From Rubricoccus marinus (GTDB taxonomy: Bacteria > Bacteroidota > Rhodothermia > Rhodothermales > Rubricoccaceae), in the NCBI RefSeq assembly GCF_002257665.1, contig NZ_MQWB01000001.1:2148322-2212321 (forward strand): a stretch of DNA of 64,000 nt, read 5' to 3'. The translations under genes were made by a program, and so were the position numbers. The notes beneath the pieces were generated by a model. It saw only the letters and a list, made by a program, of their open reading frames with translations. It had not been told where the DNA came from and ran no database searches. Position 1 is the first letter of the stretch. Each line of letters starts with the position of its first letter. Positions 51,426 through 60,279 of this stretch are shown here, piece by piece.

Positions 51426-51449
51426 CCTCCGACGCCGTCACCTGAAGCT

Positions 51450-51905
51450 CTAGCGGTCCCGCATCTCGCGGTCGATGCGCCGCTGCGACTCGCGCTCCGC
51501 GATGGAATTGCGCTTGTCGTGGAGCTTTTTGCCCTTGCCGAGCGCGATCTGAAGCTTGGCGCGGCCGTTCTTGAAATAGATCTGCAACGGCACCACGGTG
51601 TAGCCCTTTTGCTCGACGCCTTTACGGAGCTTCGCGATCTCGTTCTTGTTGAGCAGCAGGCGGCGGCGGCGCGTGGGCACGTACCCTTCGTTGCGCGCCA
51701 TATCGTACGGCGTGATGTGGCAGCCGACGAGATCCACGCCTTCGGGCCGCACGTCCACGAACGATTCCGCCAGCGTGGCCTGCCCTGCGCGCAGCGATTT
51801 GACCTCGCTCCCTTCCAGCACCATCCCCGCCTCGATCGGCGCTTCGAGCGCGTACTCGTAGCGCGCGCGGCGATTCGAGACGACAGTCTTGGCTCCTTCA
51901 GGCAT
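51450..51905 (-). CDS. smpB: SsrA-binding protein SmpB, 151 aa
   Basis: NRRARYEYALEAPIEAGMVLEGSEVKSLRAGQATLAESFVDV, TRRRRLLLNKNEIAKLRKGVEQKGYTVVPLQIYFKNGRAKLQIALGKGKKLHDKRNSIAERESQRRIDREM are SmpB throughout, including the basic C-terminal tail that enters the mRNA channel. It works with tmRNA in trans-translation; the tmRNA gene is not in this window. I chose the ATG at 51905. Confidence 0.96.
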   Translation of the reverse strand: MPEGAKTVVSNRRARYEYALEAPIEAGMVLEGSEVKSLRAGQATLAESFVDVRPEGVDLVGCHITPYDMARNEGYVPTRRRRLLLNKNEIAKLRKGVEQKGYTVVPLQIYFKNGRAKLQIALGKGKKLHDKRNSIAERESQRRIDREMRDR

Positions 51906-51931
51906 AGGGATCGGCGGCGGGGCGCCAGAGG

Positions 51932-52771
51932 CTAGTTCGTGCGGGCCTCTGGCGACGCGTCGGGGTCCGCGGGGACCTCCAGCAGCACGTCCAGCGCGTC
52001 GGCTTCCGGCTCCTCGTCGGTGACGGGCACGAACGGCAGTTCGGGGATGGCGCCAAGCGTGCCGGTGTAAAACAGGTGGTCCGAGAGCGCTTCGAGACCG
52101 TCGTACCCCAACCCCGTCAGCGAAAGCTGATAGGTTCCCTCCCCCGTCGGGTCGCCGGCATCGGCGACGGCTTCCGCGAGCGCGAGCGCGGCCTCTGGCG
52201 TGAGAACGCCGGGGCCGGACGCGACGAGACCCCACACCATCGGGCGGGTGGTGAGGTCGGTCCACTCCTGTCCCAGGTCCAGCACGACGGCCCCGTCGGG
52301 AATCTGCGTATCCGGCGAGACCAACGCGGCGCCGTGGGCGGCGAGTTGCTCCGCCAGAGGCGTGCCGTCCGGGACGGGGCTAAACGTCGGCTTGAGGTCG
52401 TAGTGCTCGCGGAGGAGCAGCTGCGTGAGGAGCGCCTCCTGCCCCCACCGGGGATCGAAGGCGACCGTTTCGATGTCGCCCAAGCCTCCCGCGAGCACGA
52501 GCGTGCGCGAGGGGGAGCGTTCGCCGACGAGGCCCACGCCCGGAACGAGCGAAAAGGCCTCTGGCGTGCGGAGTACGGACAGCGTTGGGATCAACGCCAG
52601 GTCCGCCTCGCCGCTGACGAGCGCGCCAGCGGCTTGATGGGATTCGACGGCGACGACCTCGCCGCCGAGAACGTCGGCAAGCACGCGGCCCAGCACGGCG
52701 GCTGGGGCCACGGGCCATACAGCGATGCGAGGCGGGCGCTGTGCGTCGGTGCGCGGGGTCGCCTCTGTCAT
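51932..52771 (-). CDS. MqnA/MqnD-family menaquinone biosynthesis protein, 279 aa
   Basis: The periplasmic-binding-like fold is suggested by GEVVAVESHQAAGALVSGEADLALIPTLSVLRTPEAFSLVPGVGLVGERSPSRTLVLAG. In MqnA the DxALIPxxEY and VPGxxIxS blocks occupy the same places. VWGLVASGPG and the YDGLEALSDHLFYTGTLGAIPELPFVPV end also fit. MqnA (chorismate dehydratase) starts the futalosine route to menaquinone. The ATG starts directly after the rplS stop. The match is looser than for typical MqnA, so another member of this fold is possible. Confidence 0.65.
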   Translation of the reverse strand: MTEATPRTDAQRPPRIAVWPVAPAAVLGRVLADVLGGEVVAVESHQAAGALVSGEADLALIPTLSVLRTPEAFSLVPGVGLVGERSPSRTLVLAGGLGDIETVAFDPRWGQEALLTQLLLREHYDLKPTFSPVPDGTPLAEQLAAHGAALVSPDTQIPDGAVVLDLGQEWTDLTTRPMVWGLVASGPGVLTPEAALALAEAVADAGDPTGEGTYQLSLTGLGYDGLEALSDHLFYTGTLGAIPELPFVPVTDEEPEADALDVLLEVPADPDASPEARTN

Positions 52772-53134
52772 CTAGCGCGTGAAGTCGCGGCGCTTCTCCT
52801 TGATGCGGGCTGCCTTGCCGCGGAGACCACGGAGGTAGTACAGCTTCGCGCGGCGCACGCGGCCTTCGCGGATGCGCTCGATCTTGGAGATGCGGGGGCT
52901 CGCGAACGGGAAGACGCGCTCGACGCCGACACCGTTGGAGAGCTTGCGGACCGTGAAGCTGCGGGAGGTCCCCGAGTTCTGGATCGCGATGACCACACCC
53001 TCGAAGATCTGGATACGCTCCTTCTCACCCTCGATCACGCGAACGTGAACGCGAATGGTGTCGCCCGGGTTGAAGGTGGGGTGGTCGTCGCGGAGTTGGG
53101 TGGCCTCCACGAGGCTCATGAAATCAGTCTTCAT
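52772..53134 (-). CDS. rplS: Large-subunit ribosomal protein L19, 120 aa
   Basis: [94 protein letters not shown] is L19 throughout. It sits at the subunit interface. It is the last gene of the conserved rpsP-rimM-trmD-rplS order and abuts the mqnA-like gene (stop TAG then ATG, no gap). No iterated-motif copy is present inside. Confidence 0.97.
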   Translation of the reverse strand: MKTDFMSLVEATQLRDDHPTFNPGDTIRVHVRVIEGEKERIQIFEGVVIAIQNSGTSRSFTVRKLSNGVGVERVFPFASPRISKIERIREGRVRRAKLYYLRGLRGKAARIKEKRRDFTR

Positions 53135-53167
53135 GTCAGGGTTCGGTCGCGCTGGGGTGCAGACCGC

Positions 53168-53175
53168 TAAAGTAC
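53168..53175 (-). promoter_or_regulatory. Candidate promoter -7 box TACTTTAG for rplS
   Basis: On the minus strand the box lies 33 bases before the rplS ATG, in the spacer after trmD. It could give rplS transcription of its own. Confidence 0.35.
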
Positions 53176-53255
53176 GGGGTGGGAAAGGCAGAGCGGGCCG
53201 CGGGGGCCATCTGTGATGATTCTTCGCCGGTCCGCCAGAGGCCGACCGGAGCGCC

Positions 53256-53942
53256 TCAGTCGGCGCCTGAAAGCAGGTCTGGGCGCCTCTGGCGCGTCTT
53301 GGCGACGCGCTGATCTTCGCGCCAGTCCGAAATGGCGGCGTGGTCGCCGGAGCGGAGCACGTCGGGAACGTCCAAGCCTCTGAACGAGGCCGGGCGCGTG
53401 TAGGCCGGGGCGTCGAGCAACCCGTCCTGGAAGGAGTCGGAAAGCGCGCTCTGCGCGTCGGAGATCGCGCCGGGCAGGATGCGCACAAGCGCGTCGATCA
53501 GGACGAGCGCCGGGAGTTCGCCGCCGCTCAGCACGTAGTCCCCGATGCTCACCTCACGGGTGACGTAGAGGTCTCGGATGCGCTGATCGATGTTCTTGTA
53601 GTGGCCGGCGATGAGCACGAGCCGCTTCGCGAGGGAGAGCCCGTTCGCCAGCGGCTGGTCCAGCGTCTCGCCATCGGGCGTGAGAAAGACGACGGCCTCT
53701 GGCGCGTCGCCGAGAGCGATCACGGCGTCCAGGCAGTCCGCCAGAGGCTCAGGCGTGAGCACCATGCCGCCGCCGCCGCCGTAGGGCGGCGCGTCGATGT
53801 GGCGGTACTTGCCCTTGCCCCACTCGCGCAGGTCGTGGACGTGGATCTCGACCACGCCGCTCTCCCGCGCACGTCCAATAATGGAGTGCGCCAGCGGGCT
53901 CTCGACGAGCTCGGGGAGGGCGGTGATGAGGTCGATTCTCAT
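53256..53942 (-). CDS. trmD: tRNA (guanine37-N1)-methyltransferase TrmD, 228 aa
   Basis: [59 protein letters not shown] and the trefoil-knot SAM site ([49 protein letters not shown]) are standard. It forms m1G37 in tRNAs. The C-terminal [29 protein letters not shown] is complete. Confidence 0.96.
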   Translation of the reverse strand: MRIDLITALPELVESPLAHSIIGRARESGVVEIHVHDLREWGKGKYRHIDAPPYGGGGGMVLTPEPLADCLDAVIALGDAPEAVVFLTPDGETLDQPLANGLSLAKRLVLIAGHYKNIDQRIRDLYVTREVSIGDYVLSGGELPALVLIDALVRILPGAISDAQSALSDSFQDGLLDAPAYTRPASFRGLDVPDVLRSGDHAAISDWREDQRVAKTRQRRPDLLSGAD

Positions 53943-53976
53943 GTCGGGTGCGGCGCTAGAGGCTCCGCAGGTCGGG

Positions 53977-54546
53977 CTAGAGGTCCAGCAGGCCGTCGGG
54001 CGGGAACACGCGGATCTCGCGCGCCTCGCCGTCTACGCTGCGCACGATGGGCTCCACGTCGGGAATAAGCAGGTCCGGCTGGCCGTCGCGGGTCACGCTG
54101 TAGAGGAACGAGGCCCCGCTTTCGAACACGTCGCGAACGGTCCCGATGGTCTCTCCCGTCGGTTCGTCGTCCTCGTCCACGATCACGACCGTCATGCCAA
54201 TCAGGTCGTGTACGAAGACCTCGCCGTCCGCCAGAGGCGGCAGGTCGTCCTCGTGGGCATAGACGTTCTGGTTGCGCAGGTCGCCCGCGTCCTCGCGGCT
54301 GGTGACCGTTTTGAGCGTGAGCAGCACGGCGGTCGTGCCGTTCTTCATCTGCTGGAAGCGGATGCTCTGCACGTCCTGCTCGCGTCGCGCGGCCGTCCGG
54401 GCGTCGGGGCCGATGAACAGCCGGTCGAACAGGCCGAACCGCTCGGGGTCGTCGGTTTCGGGACGGACCTTCATTTCGCCGCGCACGCCGTGGGGCTGCG
54501 TGATGCGGCCCACGAGGAACAGCGCGTCGGAGTCGGTCTCTGGCAT
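53977..54546 (-). CDS. rimM: 16S rRNA processing protein RimM, 189 aa
   Basis: The N-domain ([31 protein letters not shown]) and C-terminal PRC barrel ([50 protein letters not shown], then [22 protein letters not shown]) are both present. RimM assists 30S head maturation with S19. It lies between rpsP and trmD with a strong hairpin just upstream. Confidence 0.95.
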   Translation of the reverse strand: MPETDSDALFLVGRITQPHGVRGEMKVRPETDDPERFGLFDRLFIGPDARTAARREQDVQSIRFQQMKNGTTAVLLTLKTVTSREDAGDLRNQNVYAHEDDLPPLADGEVFVHDLIGMTVVIVDEDDEPTGETIGTVRDVFESGASFLYSVTRDGQPDLLIPDVEPIVRSVDGEAREIRVFPPDGLLDL

Positions 54547-54563
54547 GGCGTCGGGATGCGAAG

Positions 54564-54593
54564 CGGCCCCCTCACACAGGCGCGAGGGGGCCG
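54564..54593 (-). other. Intercistronic 10-bp hairpin between rpsP and rimM
   Basis: CGGCCCCCTC (54564-54573) and GAGGGGGCCG (54584-54593) are perfect inverted repeats around a ten-base loop. On the minus strand no T-run follows, so it may lower downstream expression or protect the rpsP mRNA end. Confidence 0.65.
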
Positions 54594-54614
54594 TAAAGGT
54601 CGACCGGGGTAGGG

Positions 54615-55436
54615 CTACGCCTCCTTGGTCTCGTCGTTGCCGTCGGCGGCACCGGCGTCGGCCTGGTCGGCGACTTCCTCGCCAGTCTCGGCCTCCACGG
54701 CGTCGGAGGTGGTCTCCTCAACGGCGGGCTGCTCCTCGGCGGAGTCGGCGGCGGGCTCGGCTACGTCCTCGGAGGTCGTCTCCTCGGTCGCGGCGTCGGC
54801 ACCGGCGTCGCCAGCGGCCTCAACCTCGGCCTGCTTGGCGGGGACCTCAGCGGTCTCGCCCTGCACGGTCTCTGCGTCGCCAGAGGCCTCTGGCGCAGCG
54901 TCGGCGGGCGCCTCGGCGGCCGTCTTGGCAGCGAGTTCGGCCTCGGCAGCGGCGCGGGCCTCAGCCTCCTCGGCCTCTTTCTGCGCCTGGAGCTCGGCTT
55001 CCTTGGCGGCCTTCTCCTCAGCGATCCGCTTGGCCTCGGCGTCAGCCTTTTTGCGCTCCTCGGCGAGGGCAGCCTTGCGGCGGTCAGCGGCGGAGGTGCT
55101 CTCGGTGCCCTTGGCGCCCGCTGCCTCGCGGTGAGCGGCAACCGCCTGGTCGATCTCCTCAGCGCCCTTGCCCTTCAGGCCGAGGTGGCGGCGGAGCAAG
55201 ATGCCCTCCTTGGAGAGGATGGAGCGGACCGTGCCGGACGGCTGCGCGCCCTCACCGAGCCAGTAGATGATGCGGTCGGCGTTGAGCGCGAGGACCTGCT
55301 GCTCGGAGAGCGGCTCGTAGCGACCGAGGTCCTCGATGAACTTGCCGTCGCGGGGCGAGCGGGCGTCGGTGGCGACGATGGAGTAGATGGGGAGCTTTTT
55401 GCGGCCCATCCGGCGGAGGCGGAGCTTGACTGCCAT
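54615..55436 (-). CDS. rpsP: Small-subunit ribosomal protein S16 with a very long acidic tail, 273 aa
   Basis: Residues 1-85 are ordinary S16 (MAVKLRLRRMGRKKLPIYSIVATDARSPRDGKFIEDLGRYEPLS, YWLGEGAQPSGTVRSILSKEGI). A charged Ala/Glu/Lys coiled-coil stretch follows (residues about 115-175), then an extremely acidic Ala/Glu/Asp tail to residue 273. S16 is usually 80-180 residues, so the tail is unusual. It would extend from the ribosome body or be cleaved. One motif pair is embedded in the tail. I chose the ATG at 55436. Confidence 0.93.
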   Translation of the reverse strand: MAVKLRLRRMGRKKLPIYSIVATDARSPRDGKFIEDLGRYEPLSEQQVLALNADRIIYWLGEGAQPSGTVRSILSKEGILLRRHLGLKGKGAEEIDQAVAAHREAAGAKGTESTSAADRRKAALAEERKKADAEAKRIAEEKAAKEAELQAQKEAEEAEARAAAEAELAAKTAAEAPADAAPEASGDAETVQGETAEVPAKQAEVEAAGDAGADAATEETTSEDVAEPAADSAEEQPAVEETTSDAVEAETGEEVADQADAGAADGNDETKEA

Positions 55437-55552
55437 TTTGTTTGAGTTCCGGGTTTTGAGTTCCGGGTTCCTGGTTGGAAAAAACGTAAGGGATCGAGCC
55501 CGGCCTCCTGCGCTCCACAACTCGGAACTCGGAACCGGAACTCGGAACGGTT
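55437..55552 (-). other. Word-repeat spacer between ffh and rpsP
   Basis: Near-identical words GAGTTCCGGGTTTT and GAGTTCCGGGTTCC lie on one side. Their inverted counterparts (AACTCGGAACTCGGAACCGGAACTCGG) lie about 50 bases away on the other. The spacer can fold into a long hairpin across the ffh-rpsP junction. Confidence 0.6.
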
Positions 55553-56914
55553 CTAGCGACGGCCTCTGGCGCGTTGCAGGTCGGAGAGCGAGGCTTGCCG
55601 TCCCTTTCCAGAGAGGCGAGACATCGTCTTCATCATCTTCTTCATCTCGCGGAACTGCTTGAGCAGCCCGTTGACGTCTTGGACCTCCATGCCGGCGCCA
55701 GCGGCGATGCGGCGGCGGCGGGAGCCGTTGATCTGGTCCGGGTTGGCGCGCTCGTAGGGCGTCATGGACTGCACGAGGGCTTCGATGTGCTTGAACGCAT
55801 CGTCCTCCACGTCGATGTCCTTCATGACCTTCCCGACGCCGGGGATCATGCCGATGAGGTCCTTGATGGACCCCATGTTCTTGATCTTCTGGAGCTGGTC
55901 GTAGAAGTCCTGAAGGTCAAAGTCCTGCGTGCGGAACTTCCGCTGCAGCTTTTCGGCCTCTTCCTCATCGAACTGCTCCTGCGCCTTCTCGACAAAGGAG
56001 ACCACGTCGCCCATGCCGAGGATGCGCTGCGCCATCCGGTCCGGGTAGAACTCGGTGAGGGCGTCCAGCTTCTCGCCCGTCGAGGCGAACTTGATCGGCT
56101 TCTGCACGACCGAGCGGATGCTCAGCGCCGCGCCGCCGCGGGTGTCGCCGTCAAGCTTGGTCAGGACGACGCCGTCCACGTTGAGCTGGTCGTTAAAGGC
56201 CTTGGCCGTGTTGACGGCGTCCTGGCCCGTCATCGCGTCGACGACGAACAGGATCTCGTCGGGCTCGACGGCGCCCTTGATCTCGACGACCTCTTTCATC
56301 ATCGCCTCGTCCACGTGGAGGCGGCCCGCGGTGTCGATGATGAGCGTATCGCGGCCGGTCCGTCGCGCTTCGTCCTTGGCGCGGCGCGCGACCTCGACAG
56401 CGTCCTTGAGCGGCACGCCGTCCTCGCCGCGGATGGAGAAGACCGGCACGCCCACCTGCGAGGCGAGCGTCTCCAGCTGGTCCACAGCAGCCGGACGGTA
56501 CACGTCGGCGGCGGCCAGCATGGGCGAACGGCCCTTGCTCTTGAGGTACTTCGCGAGCTTGCCGGTAAAGGTCGTCTTGCCGGAGCCCTGCAATCCCGCG
56601 ATGAGGATCACCATCGGGGGCTTCTTTGGCGTGTTCAGGTCGATGTGAACATCGCCGAGCAGAAAGACGAGCTCGTCGTAGACGGCTTTGACAAACTGCT
56701 GGCCCGGGGAGACGGCGTTGAGGACCGACTCGTCGGTGACCTTTTCCTTGACCTTGTTGGTGAACTCGCGGGCGACGTCGTAGTTGACGTCGGCGTCGAG
56801 AAGCGCGCGGCGAATCTCGCGCATCGTCTCGGCGATGTTCAGGTCGTTGATGCGGCCTTCCCCCTTGACGTTTTTGAGGGCGGCGTCGAGCTTGTCGGAG
56901 AGCGACTCGAACAA
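55553..56914 (-). CDS. ffh: Signal recognition particle protein Ffh (SRP54), 453 aa
   Basis: The N-domain (FESLSDKLDAALKNVKGEGRINDLNIAETMREIRRALLDADVNYDVAREF) is followed by the G-domain with GLQGSGKTTFTGKLA, DTAGRLHVDEAMM and TKLDGDTRGGAALS. The M-domain is Met-rich and binds SRP RNA (GMIPGVGKVMKDIDVEDDAFKHIEALVQSMTPYERANPDQINGSRRRRIAAGAGMEVQDVNGLLKQFREMKKMMKTM). The start is TTG at 56914, matching the usual MFESLS position. It heads the rpsP operon on this strand. Confidence 0.96.
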   Translation of the reverse strand: MFESLSDKLDAALKNVKGEGRINDLNIAETMREIRRALLDADVNYDVAREFTNKVKEKVTDESVLNAVSPGQQFVKAVYDELVFLLGDVHIDLNTPKKPPMVILIAGLQGSGKTTFTGKLAKYLKSKGRSPMLAAADVYRPAAVDQLETLASQVGVPVFSIRGEDGVPLKDAVEVARRAKDEARRTGRDTLIIDTAGRLHVDEAMMKEVVEIKGAVEPDEILFVVDAMTGQDAVNTAKAFNDQLNVDGVVLTKLDGDTRGGAALSIRSVVQKPIKFASTGEKLDALTEFYPDRMAQRILGMGDVVSFVEKAQEQFDEEEAEKLQRKFRTQDFDLQDFYDQLQKIKNMGSIKDLIGMIPGVGKVMKDIDVEDDAFKHIEALVQSMTPYERANPDQINGSRRRRIAAGAGMEVQDVNGLLKQFREMKKMMKTMSRLSGKGRQASLSDLQRARGRR

Positions 56915-57116
56915 ATCGTGTGGGCTCGCTGGGCGAGCGGCTCGTGGGACGGGGTGAGCACGCGGGCGAGATGCCAGCGCGGCGTCGGGCGGGGCCGAAA
57001 GACCTGTGCGGGCAATCCGCGAGGGGCGGCCGTAGCCCGGACGCGGGGGTCCGAACGGCGGAGCGCGAATCTACGGATCCCGCCAGGGGCCTCTGGCGAA
57101 GGGAGGGAGAATCCTG

Positions 57117-57151
57117 TTCTGGGTTCTGGGTTCTGGGTTCTGGGTTCTGGG
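57117..57151. repeat. Tandem 7-base repeat (TTCTGGG)x5
   Basis: Five exact copies of TTCTGGG run from 57117 to 57151 in non-coding DNA. The period equals that of the (GCCAGTA) array at 30051, although the word differs. Confidence 0.95.
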
Positions 57152-57168
57152 AATCAAACCCATCTAAG

Positions 57169-57184
57169 CCTCTGGCGCCAGAGG
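57169..57184. repeat. Perfect CCTCTGGCGCCAGAGG palindrome upstream of the FG-GAP-like gene
   Basis: It follows the TTCTGGG array by 17 bases. Confidence 0.85.
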
Positions 57185-57286
57185 CAGGAATGGAATGAGC
57201 GCGAGGAAGGCGAGTTGGCCTACCCGCGACAACGCCCGCCTCTGGAGTCACGGGCACTCGACCTCCCGGTCGGTAGCTTCCGGGAT

Positions 57287-58972
57287 ATGCGCTCACACGC
57301 GATGCCCCTTGTCCGATTGGCCGGCTTAGTTGTTGCTCTGCTCGTGGCGAACGGGGCTGTAGCGCAGACCGTCATGGAATTGCGGGAGGACGCCCGCATC
57401 ACTCCCGCAGACACCACGAACCGACTCCGCTTCGGCAGCGATCTCGCCGCTACATCCCGCTACGCCTTCTTTGGCGCTTACGGCGACATTTCCTTTCCTG
57501 GAAATCAGCGCGGAGCTGTCTATGTTTTCGAGCGTGAACCCGAGACCGGTGCGCTCGCACAAAGGCAGAAGCTCATCCCCCCGCTCGACCGCTTCTTCGC
57601 CGACTACGGCCACGCTGTCGCCGCGGTGGAGGAGCCATCAGAGACTGGAGGGCCTGTTCGGACGACGCTCTGGGTCGGCTCCAGTACCGACGACCCCCAA
57701 CGTCCAGATGGCACCTACGCCCGAGAAGGTGGCTTCGTCCACGCCTACGAGGCCGACGCGGACGGTGAATGGACGATCCGCCAGACGCTCACCGCTCCGG
57801 GCTACATAAACGACTACGAGAGGTTCGGTAAGGCCATTGCCCCCGACGCCAGAGGCAGCGCGCGAGTGCTCATCTCCAGAAGCGGCGGCTCCCCGCTCAC
57901 GGGCAAAGGGTTCATCTACGAGCGTGGAGCAGGCGAGCTTTGGGTGCACGCGGGCACGCTCACGCCTCAGACCCTTCCGCCGATCGACACCCGGCGGCAG
58001 TCCGAGTTCGGCGCAGCAGCAGGTCTCTCCAGCGATGTCGCTGTTGTTTCCGACTTTCTTGCCCCTTCGGACACTTCCGTATTCGAGACAATCGGCGCGG
58101 CATATGTCTTCGAGCGGGATCCGGCGACAGGGATTTGGTCAGAGGCTACCCGGCTCCTCCCCCCGCCCGGACTCGTCATCCCCGGCGTCCGCACGTTCTA
58201 CGGGAAAGACGTGGCCGTCGTCCACGCCGCCGGGCGCCCCGTCGTTCTCGTCGGCGCGCCGTTCCTCAACGGCGGGGGTTACGTGTTCGCCTACGAGCGA
58301 GACGAGGCCGGAGTGTGGAGTCTCGCCGAGACTCTCACCTCGGCCGACGGCTCGGGCAACAACCGGTTCGGGTGGTCGCTCGACGTGGCCGAGCAAGAGG
58401 ATGGCGGCGCGATGGTGCTCGTGACAAGCCCATTTGCGACGGTAGACGGCTTCAGCGCGGCGGGTGCAGCCGAAGTGCTCTACCGTGACGCGCGCGGCCC
58501 GTGGCGGCCTCTGGCGCGGCTTCGGACCTCGCGGCCGGGGCAGTTCAAGTACGTAGGAAGCGATGGAGCGGCATTGACGGCAGACGGGTTCGCGCTAATC
58601 TCATGTGAGGAGGAGACCGTGTGGCCCGTAGCGCAGGTGGGGGCGGCGTACCACTACAACGTGGGCGCTCTCGTGCCCGTAGAGACGGAAGCCGCTCCGC
58701 CGGAGGGGGCTGGAAGCGTGTTATCGATAACGCCGAACCCCTCGCGCGGGGGGGCACGGGTAACGCTGACGCCAGAAGCGGATGCCTCTGGCGGGGCTGT
58801 GCGCGTGACGGTCGTGGACGCGCTTGGCCGTGAGGTGGCAACTCTCCACGCGGGGCCTCTGGCGGGAGCGGGGTCGTGGGCGCTGCCTGCCTCTCTCGCG
58901 CCAGGGATCTATACCGTGCTCGCCAGAGGCCAGGGTGAGGTGCAGAACGTGCGGGTGACGGTGGTGAAGTAA
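57287..58972 (+). CDS. Secreted FG-GAP-like propeller protein with a type IX sorting domain, 561 aa
   Basis: The signal peptide (LVRLAGLVVALLVANGAVAQ) is followed by repeated blades of the form FGSDLAATSRYAFFGAYGD...GAVYVFEREPETG, YERFGKAIAPDARGSARVLIS...GFIYERG and NNRFGWSLDVAEQEDGGAMVLVTSP, as in FG-GAP/integrin-like propellers. The last 85 residues (SITPNPSRGGARVTLTPEA ... LAPGIYTVLARGQGEVQNVRVTVVK) are a Por/T9SS sorting domain. It is exported to the cell surface or medium; the ligand is unknown. The ATG at 57287 or 57302 could start it. Confidence 0.8.
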   Translation: MRSHAMPLVRLAGLVVALLVANGAVAQTVMELREDARITPADTTNRLRFGSDLAATSRYAFFGAYGDISFPGNQRGAVYVFEREPETGALAQRQKLIPPLDRFFADYGHAVAAVEEPSETGGPVRTTLWVGSSTDDPQRPDGTYAREGGFVHAYEADADGEWTIRQTLTAPGYINDYERFGKAIAPDARGSARVLISRSGGSPLTGKGFIYERGAGELWVHAGTLTPQTLPPIDTRRQSEFGAAAGLSSDVAVVSDFLAPSDTSVFETIGAAYVFERDPATGIWSEATRLLPPPGLVIPGVRTFYGKDVAVVHAAGRPVVLVGAPFLNGGGYVFAYERDEAGVWSLAETLTSADGSGNNRFGWSLDVAEQEDGGAMVLVTSPFATVDGFSAAGAAEVLYRDARGPWRPLARLRTSRPGQFKYVGSDGAALTADGFALISCEEETVWPVAQVGAAYHYNVGALVPVETEAAPPEGAGSVLSITPNPSRGGARVTLTPEADASGGAVRVTVVDALGREVATLHAGPLAGAGSWALPASLAPGIYTVLARGQGEVQNVRVTVVK

Positions 58973-59015
58973 GAGCCTCAGGCGCCAGAGGCCCCTCCCG
59001 CCCGTACCATCCCGC

Positions 59016-60260
59016 ATGGCCGACCTCTCCCCTCGCGATCCCTGGTGGGACCTCGCCCTCGACCCCGACGCCCGCGCCACGCCCGCTTCCGCCCGCCGTG
59101 CCTCTGGTGACGCGGAGCGCCCGAGCCTGGACTACGGCTCTTACCTCGGGCTGGATGCCCTGCTCTCTGCCGGAGACCCCGCCTCGACGGTCCCGGACGA
59201 GCGGGCTTTTCTCGCCATCCACCAGTTGTGCGAGGTCACCTTCCGGCTGATGCTCGTCGACCTCGGCGTCGTGGCCGGCACGCTGGCCCACCTCGCCGAT
59301 GCGCCAGAGGCCACGTTCGAGCCTCTGGCGACCGAGCCCAGCCCAGACGAGCGCGGCGGGCCGAGCGCGTTCTGGCGCCCGGCGTTGACCGCGGCGGCGC
59401 GGCTGCGGCACAGCGCGCGCCGCGTGCTCCCCGCCATCATGCCGTACGTCGGCAAGGGAGACGATGACGACGTGCTGTTCTCTTCCATCGAGTTCGCTCT
59501 CTTCCGGGATGCGCTCGCGCCATCGAGCGGCTTCCAGACGGCGCAGCTCCGCCTTATTCAGCGCGCGCTCGCAAAGGGCCCGCTCCTAGACCTCCCCGTT
59601 TTCCCCGGCGGGTCGTTCGGCCAGGCCTACGCGGGCTGTCCCGTGGGGCACGTCGCACTGGGAGATCCGCTTGTGCTCCGGGGCGGGCACTCGCGCGCGT
59701 TCCCGGCCGACGACTCGCCAGAGGCCATCGTCGCCACGCTGGACCCTCTGGCGCACCGCGTCCTCGCGCGGCTGGCCGGTCACGCCTCTGGCGAGCACGC
59801 GGCGCCGCGCGTGCGGACGCTGTACCCGGACGAGGTCGAGCGAAGCGTCGCCCGGTTCCGGCAAACCCTCGGCGGGGCGCCAGAGGCCGAGGAGGCGACA
59901 GAGGCGTTCCGGTTCGCGCTCGCTGCGGCGGCCGATGCGGAGAACGATCGCCGCCAAAGGCTCGGCGACGCGCGGCGGGGGGCCGTCGCGCTTCACGGAC
60001 CGCTCCGGGGCACCTGCCTCGCCTTCATTCTAGACCGCCTCGTGGCGACGGACCTCGCGCTCCACGCGCCGGATGCAGACTCCTTCCTGAGCGTTCACCG
60101 CAAAGCCGTCCGCCGCCACGTGGCAGGCGACAGCGGGACGGGCGGCGGCGGAATGCCTTACCTCGTCACGAGTCAGCGCTACCTCCTCCCTCTTTTCCCG
60201 GCGCTCGTCGCCTACGCCGACCTCGGCATGTCCGAAGACGCCGACCGCGAGCGCTGGTAG
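59016..60260 (+). CDS. Tryptophan 2,3-dioxygenase family protein, 414 aa
   Basis: LDYGSYLGLDALL, DERAFLAIHQLCEVTFRLMLVDL (family HQxxEL-like segment), SSIEFALFRDALAPSSGFQTAQLRLIQRALA and VHRKAVRRHVAGDSGTGGGGMPYL (proximal heme His region and the GTGGS-like loop) match the TDO fold. TDO opens the tryptophan ring to N-formylkynurenine. Some active-site residues differ from classical TDO (HQLC in place of HQ-x-Y-E), so the substrate may differ. The length exceeds the typical 280-380 residues through extra linkers rich in motif copies. Confidence 0.75.
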   Translation: MADLSPRDPWWDLALDPDARATPASARRASGDAERPSLDYGSYLGLDALLSAGDPASTVPDERAFLAIHQLCEVTFRLMLVDLGVVAGTLAHLADAPEATFEPLATEPSPDERGGPSAFWRPALTAAARLRHSARRVLPAIMPYVGKGDDDDVLFSSIEFALFRDALAPSSGFQTAQLRLIQRALAKGPLLDLPVFPGGSFGQAYAGCPVGHVALGDPLVLRGGHSRAFPADDSPEAIVATLDPLAHRVLARLAGHASGEHAAPRVRTLYPDEVERSVARFRQTLGGAPEAEEATEAFRFALAAAADAENDRRQRLGDARRGAVALHGPLRGTCLAFILDRLVATDLALHAPDADSFLSVHRKAVRRHVAGDSGTGGGGMPYLVTSQRYLLPLFPALVAYADLGMSEDADRERW

Positions 60261-60261
60261 G

Positions 60262-60277
60262 CCTCTGGCGCCAGAGG
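60262..60277. repeat. Perfect CCTCTGGCGCCAGAGG palindrome between convergent stops
   Basis: It starts 2 bases after the TDO-like stop and ends 2 bases before the stop of the converging gene, so it is essentially the whole intergenic region. Confidence 0.9.
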
Positions 60278-60279
60278 CG

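Larger units (their letters stand above)
56915..57286. other. Divergent spacer between ffh and the FG-GAP-like gene
   Basis: No gene is visible. It contains the 7-base tandem array at 57117, a perfect palindrome (57169-57184) and a TAGCTTCC box (57274-57281) 5 bases before the + strand start. The ffh promoter should lie on its left part but I could not pick a clear box. Confidence 0.5.

Noticed and set aside
55574..57286. Long + strand extension of the FG-GAP-like gene through the ffh region
   Set aside because: The first 570 codons are antisense to ffh and read as shadow sequence. The real gene starts with a signal peptide at 57287.
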